From Oscillospiraceae bacterium (GTDB taxonomy: Bacteria; Bacillota; Clostridia; Oscillospirales; Ruminococcaceae), in contig JAIDPG010000023.1 in the NCBI GenBank assembly GCA_029062865.1, positions 1-7,397 on the forward strand: a stretch of 7,397 bases of DNA. Direction: 5' to 3'. Position numbers and translations under genes: made by a program. Positions 5,524 to 7,397 of this stretch are shown here, in pieces; the first letter of the stretch is position 1, and each line of letters begins with the position of its first letter. A model generated the notes under the pieces. The model ran no database searches. It worked only from the letters and a program-made list of their open reading frames with translations, and was not told the origin of the DNA.

Positions 5524-6695
5524 TTCTTCAACTCCTCTAAAAATTCGCGTATTCTCTCTAATGCCGTAGTCAGATGCGATACGGAATACGCGTAGGAAAC
5601 GCGGACATACCCCTCGCCGCTTTCGCCGAACGCTGAGCCCGGCACTACCGCTACTTTCTTCTCCGTTACAAGCCGCTCGCAGAACGCCGCGCTTGTCATA
5701 CCCGTTGACTTTATGCACGGGAACACGTAAAACGCGCCCTCGGGCTCGAAGCACTCCAGCCCCATATCGTTGAAGCCCTTCACGACGAGCCGCCGCCGCA
5801 TATCGTATTCCTCGGTCATGTGCCGAACGTCCTCGGCGCACTTTTCCATTGCCGCGATAGCCGCGTACTGGCTCACCGTCGGGCTTGACATAATGCAGTA
5901 TTGATGCAGCTTCAGCATCTGCTTGATTATCGGCTGAGGACCCGCGACATAACCGAGCCGCCAGCCCGTCATAGCGTATGCTTTCGAGAAGCCGCTTATT
6001 ACGAGCGTCCGCTCGCGCATGCCGTCTATTTCGGCGATAGAAACGTGACGCTCGCCGTTGTAAGTCATCTCCGCGTAGATCTCGTCGCTCGCTATCACAA
6101 TGTTCGTGCCGCGCAGAACCTCCGCGATCGCCTCCAGATCGGCGCGGCGCATTACCGCGCCCGTCGGGTTGTTCGGATAGGGAAGTATCAGCAGCTTTGT
6201 GCGCGGCGTGATTTTCTCTTTCAGCGCCTCGGCGGTCAATCTGAATTTATCCTCCGCTTTTGTGACTATCGGCACGGCAACGCCGCCCATCATTGTTGTT
6301 ATCGGGGAGTAGCAAACGAAGCTCGGCTCGGGAACAAGCACCTCGTCGCCCGGCTCTATCATCGCGCGTATCGCAAGGTCAATAGCCTCCGAGCCGCCGA
6401 CCGTGATTATGACCTCGCTCGCGGGGTCGTACTCCGTGCGGATAAAGTCCTTGAGATAATTGCAGACCGTTTTCCGAAGCTCCATAAGCCCGCTGTTCGC
6501 AGTATAGGCGGTCTTGCCCTTTTCGAGAATATTTATCGCTTCCTTGCGCGCAGCCCACGGCGTTTTGAAATCGGGCTCTCCGACCGACAGAGAGATCACG
6601 CCCTCTATTCGCTGCGCGATGTCGAAAAACTTCCGTATTCCCGACGGCTGAATATCCCTTATCTTCTGTGGGATAAGCTTATCATAATCCATCAC
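5520..6695 (-). CDS. Class I/II pyridoxal-phosphate aminotransferase (AlaT/PatA/YugH-like)
   Basis: A complete fold-type I aminotransferase of 391 residues. Visible motifs are SLSVGEPDF (35-43), the cofactor-phosphate region GGSEAID (100-106), YPNNPTG (173-179) with N176 facing the pyridine ring, SDEIYAE (203-209) with D204 and Y207, the Schiff-base lysine K238 in SGFSKAYAMTGWRLGY, and R365 in GYVRVSYA for the substrate carboxylate. It transfers an amino group between an amino acid and a 2-oxo acid in the cytoplasm. Substrate choice cannot be read from sequence; alanine, aspartate or aromatic donors are all possible. The adjacent Lrp-type gene matches the B. subtilis yugG-yugH (alaR-alaT) arrangement, so alanine/glutamate transamination is the favoured inference. 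The start is GTG at 6695 or the very next codon, ATG at 6692. Both overlap the regulator's stop, and an AGGGGG site lies 11 bases before the GTG. Confidence 0.92.
   Translation of the reverse strand: MMDYDKLIPQKIRDIQPSGIRKFFDIAQRIEGVISLSVGEPDFKTPWAARKEAINILEKGKTAYTANSGLMELRKTVCNYLKDFIRTEYDPASEVIITVGGSEAIDLAIRAMIEPGDEVLVPEPSFVCYSPITTMMGGVAVPIVTKAEDKFRLTAEALKEKITPRTKLLILPYPNNPTGAVMRRADLEAIAEVLRGTNIVIASDEIYAEMTYNGERHVSIAEIDGMRERTLVISGFSKAYAMTGWRLGYVAGPQPIIKQMLKLHQYCIMSSPTVSQYAAIAAMEKCAEDVRHMTEEYDMRRRLVVKGFNDMGLECFEPEGAFYVFPCIKSTGMTSAAFCERLVTEKKVAVVPGSAFGESGEGYVRVSYAYSVSHLTTALERIREFLEELKK
5532..5538 (-). promoter_or_regulatory. Ribosome binding site that fixes the ispE GTG start
   Basis: AGAGGAG lies eight bases before the GTG at 5523, inside the last codons of the aminotransferase gene. 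It supports the GTG start over the much longer upstream frame extension. Confidence 0.65.
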
Positions 6696-7177
6696 GGGGA
6701 AACCAGCCCCCTGTCGTCGAAATTATCCTCGTTGAAGATGTGCCCTTTCTCCTTATAGCGCCGCAGGATAAAGTGCGTTGTCGTGGAAAGCACGCCGTCC
6801 AGAACCGCGAGGCGCTCCGAGACGAACAGCGCGACATTGCGCAGGCTAGCTCCGCTTATTGTCACGGAAAGATCGTTCGCTCCGGAGAGCAGGAACACGC
6901 TGTCGACCTCCTCATACTCCATAATCGTGTGCGCGAGGTCGTCAAAGCCGCAGTCCTTTACGGGTGTGATCTTCAGCTCGATTATCGCGGTAACGCCGTT
7001 CTCGTCGACCTTTTCCTCATTGATGATCGCCGAGTAGCCCATTATAATGCCCTCGCCCTCAAGGCGCTTGATCTCCGACGCGACCTCCGCTTCGGTTGCG
7101 CCGAGCATAGCCGCCAGCTCCGAGTTGGAGAGCCGTGCGTCCTGCCTTAACAGATCCAATAATTTCCCAACGTTCAT
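6692..7177 (-). CDS. Lrp/AsnC family transcriptional regulator
   Basis: A 161-residue Lrp/AsnC protein. An N-terminal winged helix-turn-helix covers about residues 1-50, with LSNSELAAMLGATEAEVASEIKRLEGEGIIMGY (16-48) fitting the family pattern of two helices followed by RLE..G(V/I)I.GY. The C-terminal ligand-binding ACT-like (RAM) domain follows at about 64-140, with strand AIIELKI (64-70), the region VFLLSGANDLSVTI (94-107) and the end THFILRRYKEKG (134-145). Such proteins form dimers or octamers that sense amino acids and control their metabolism. The 3' end overlaps the aminotransferase start, so it probably controls its own operon, as proposed for AlaR/YugG next to AlaT/YugH. The ATG is set by AAGGAG directly upstream at good spacing. 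The C-terminal tail after residue 146 is acidic and has no recognised role. Confidence 0.93.
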   Translation of the reverse strand: MNVGKLLDLLRQDARLSNSELAAMLGATEAEVASEIKRLEGEGIIMGYSAIINEEKVDENGVTAIIELKITPVKDCGFDDLAHTIMEYEEVDSVFLLSGANDLSVTISGASLRNVALFVSERLAVLDGVLSTTTHFILRRYKEKGHIFNEDNFDDRGLVSP

Positions 7178-7268
7178 AATCTTCTCCTTACTTTAAATTT
7201 TTAAATTTAAAATTTGCGAACCGCGCAACCTTGCGCATTATCCACTCACTTTGCTTGCGATGTTGTGT

Positions 7269-7302
7269 CAAGGCGGTTTCATAGATTATTTTTGTCGCCT
7301 TG
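7269..7302. promoter_or_regulatory. Candidate operator: inverted repeat with AT-rich centre upstream of the Lrp gene
   Basis: CAAGGCG (7269-7275) and CGCCTTG (7296-7302) are exact inverted repeats separated by 20 mostly A/T bases, about 90-125 bases upstream of the regulator's start. Lrp-type dimers bind partly palindromic sites with AT-rich centres and often regulate their own genes. That makes this a possible operator, but the arms do not match a consensus I can name. Confidence 0.3.
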
Positions 7303-7306
7303 CGTC

Positions 7307-7334
7307 GGGGGTGCGAGGGGACACCCCTTCCCCC
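7307..7334. repeat. G/C-block hairpin
   Basis: GGGGG (7307-7311) and GGGG (7317-7320) face CCCC (7324-7327) and CCCCC (7330-7334) around an ACA loop, giving a nested stem with an internal loop. Another CCCCC follows at 7338-7342, so the minus strand carries three long G runs in a row. It may act as a hairpin or G-rich structure in the leader, or be an intergenic repeat. No U tract follows it. Confidence 0.4.
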
Positions 7335-7397
7335 TCTCCCCCTGTCGCTTATACCCATCTCCGCGCCCACGAGCCAAGAGGCAAGGGCGTGTGGCGG

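Larger units (their letters stand above)
7178..7397. other. Upstream region of the Lrp operon without a convincing gene
   Basis: About 220 bases to the window edge. Reading toward the regulator there are a G/C-block hairpin (7307-7334), a 7-bp inverted repeat around an AT-rich centre (7269-7302), the palindrome GCGCAACCTTGCGC (7223-7236) and an AT-rich tract of TTTAAATTT units (7191-7215) just before the ribosome site. A minus-strand TTGACA occurs at 7271-7266, but the only -10-like hexamer, GATAAT at 7242-7237, is 23 bases away. No promoter is therefore called. A 60-codon open frame crosses the region but has no family signature. Confidence 0.5.

Noticed and set aside
4747..5595. Plus-strand open frame opposite ispE (282 codons)
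   Set aside because: Same pattern of Arg-rich shadow translation; ispE on the other strand has all of its motifs.
5524..5841. N-terminal extension of ispE by about 106 codons
   Set aside because: The extension overlaps the aminotransferase C-terminus, reads as low-similarity Arg/Gly-rich sequence, and GHMP homology starts exactly after the GTG at 5523 with its own ribosome site.
5901..6758. Plus-strand open frame opposite the aminotransferase (285 codons)
   Set aside because: No recognised domain, fully antisense to the aminotransferase and the end of the regulator gene.
7237..7271. Sigma-70 type promoter with TTGACA
   Set aside because: The only TATAAT-like hexamer downstream is 23 bases away, too far for a standard promoter, and no better -10 fits at 16-18 bases.
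7188..7370. 60-codon minus-strand open frame upstream of the regulator
   Set aside because: It runs through inverted repeats and the AT-rich leader, has biased composition and no known family; most likely chance.

Overview
The window is an ordinary chromosomal stretch of a moderately GC-rich Firmicute, most likely a gut-type Clostridia (Oscillospiraceae/Ruminococcaceae-like). This taxonomic call is an inference. It rests on the Asp23 / FakA (DAK2) / RecG gene order, which resembles the Bacillus subtilis yloU-yloV-recG region, on the Lrp plus aminotransferase pair resembling yugG-yugH, and on strong AAGGAG-type ribosome binding sites. All seven genes lie on the minus strand, so transcription runs from high to low coordinates.

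Right block (7177 down to 4705): an Lrp/AsnC-family regulator, a class I PLP-dependent aminotransferase and ispE, a kinase of the MEP isoprenoid pathway. Each stop codon overlaps the next start, so these look like one translationally coupled operon. About 220 bases upstream of the regulator hold no convincing gene but contain several inverted repeats and a G/C-block hairpin.

Middle (4704 to 4416): a 289-base gap without a gene. It holds a nested inverted-repeat structure with 12-bp outer arms, a perfect 13-bp-stem hairpin inside it, a degenerate 28-bp direct repeat and a further 8-bp inverted repeat.

Left block (4415 down to 1): an Asp23/Gls24-family protein, fatty acid kinase subunit FakA, DNA helicase RecG, and the first 74 codons of rsmE (16S rRNA m3U1498 methyltransferase), which runs off the left edge. 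fakA, recG and rsmE are separated by 3 bases and by a 4-base overlap, respectively, so they are probably coupled. The block mixes phospholipid precursor supply, recombination/fork rescue and ribosome maturation, which is typical of housekeeping clusters.

The most unusual signal is a 66-bp (22-codon) in-frame insertion inside recG, between helicase motifs II and III. It is bounded by an exact 11-bp direct repeat and has a strongly palindromic core. It looks like a small protein-coding palindromic element that has been tolerated in an essential-type enzyme. No phage, transposase, CRISPR, tRNA or rRNA gene was seen.
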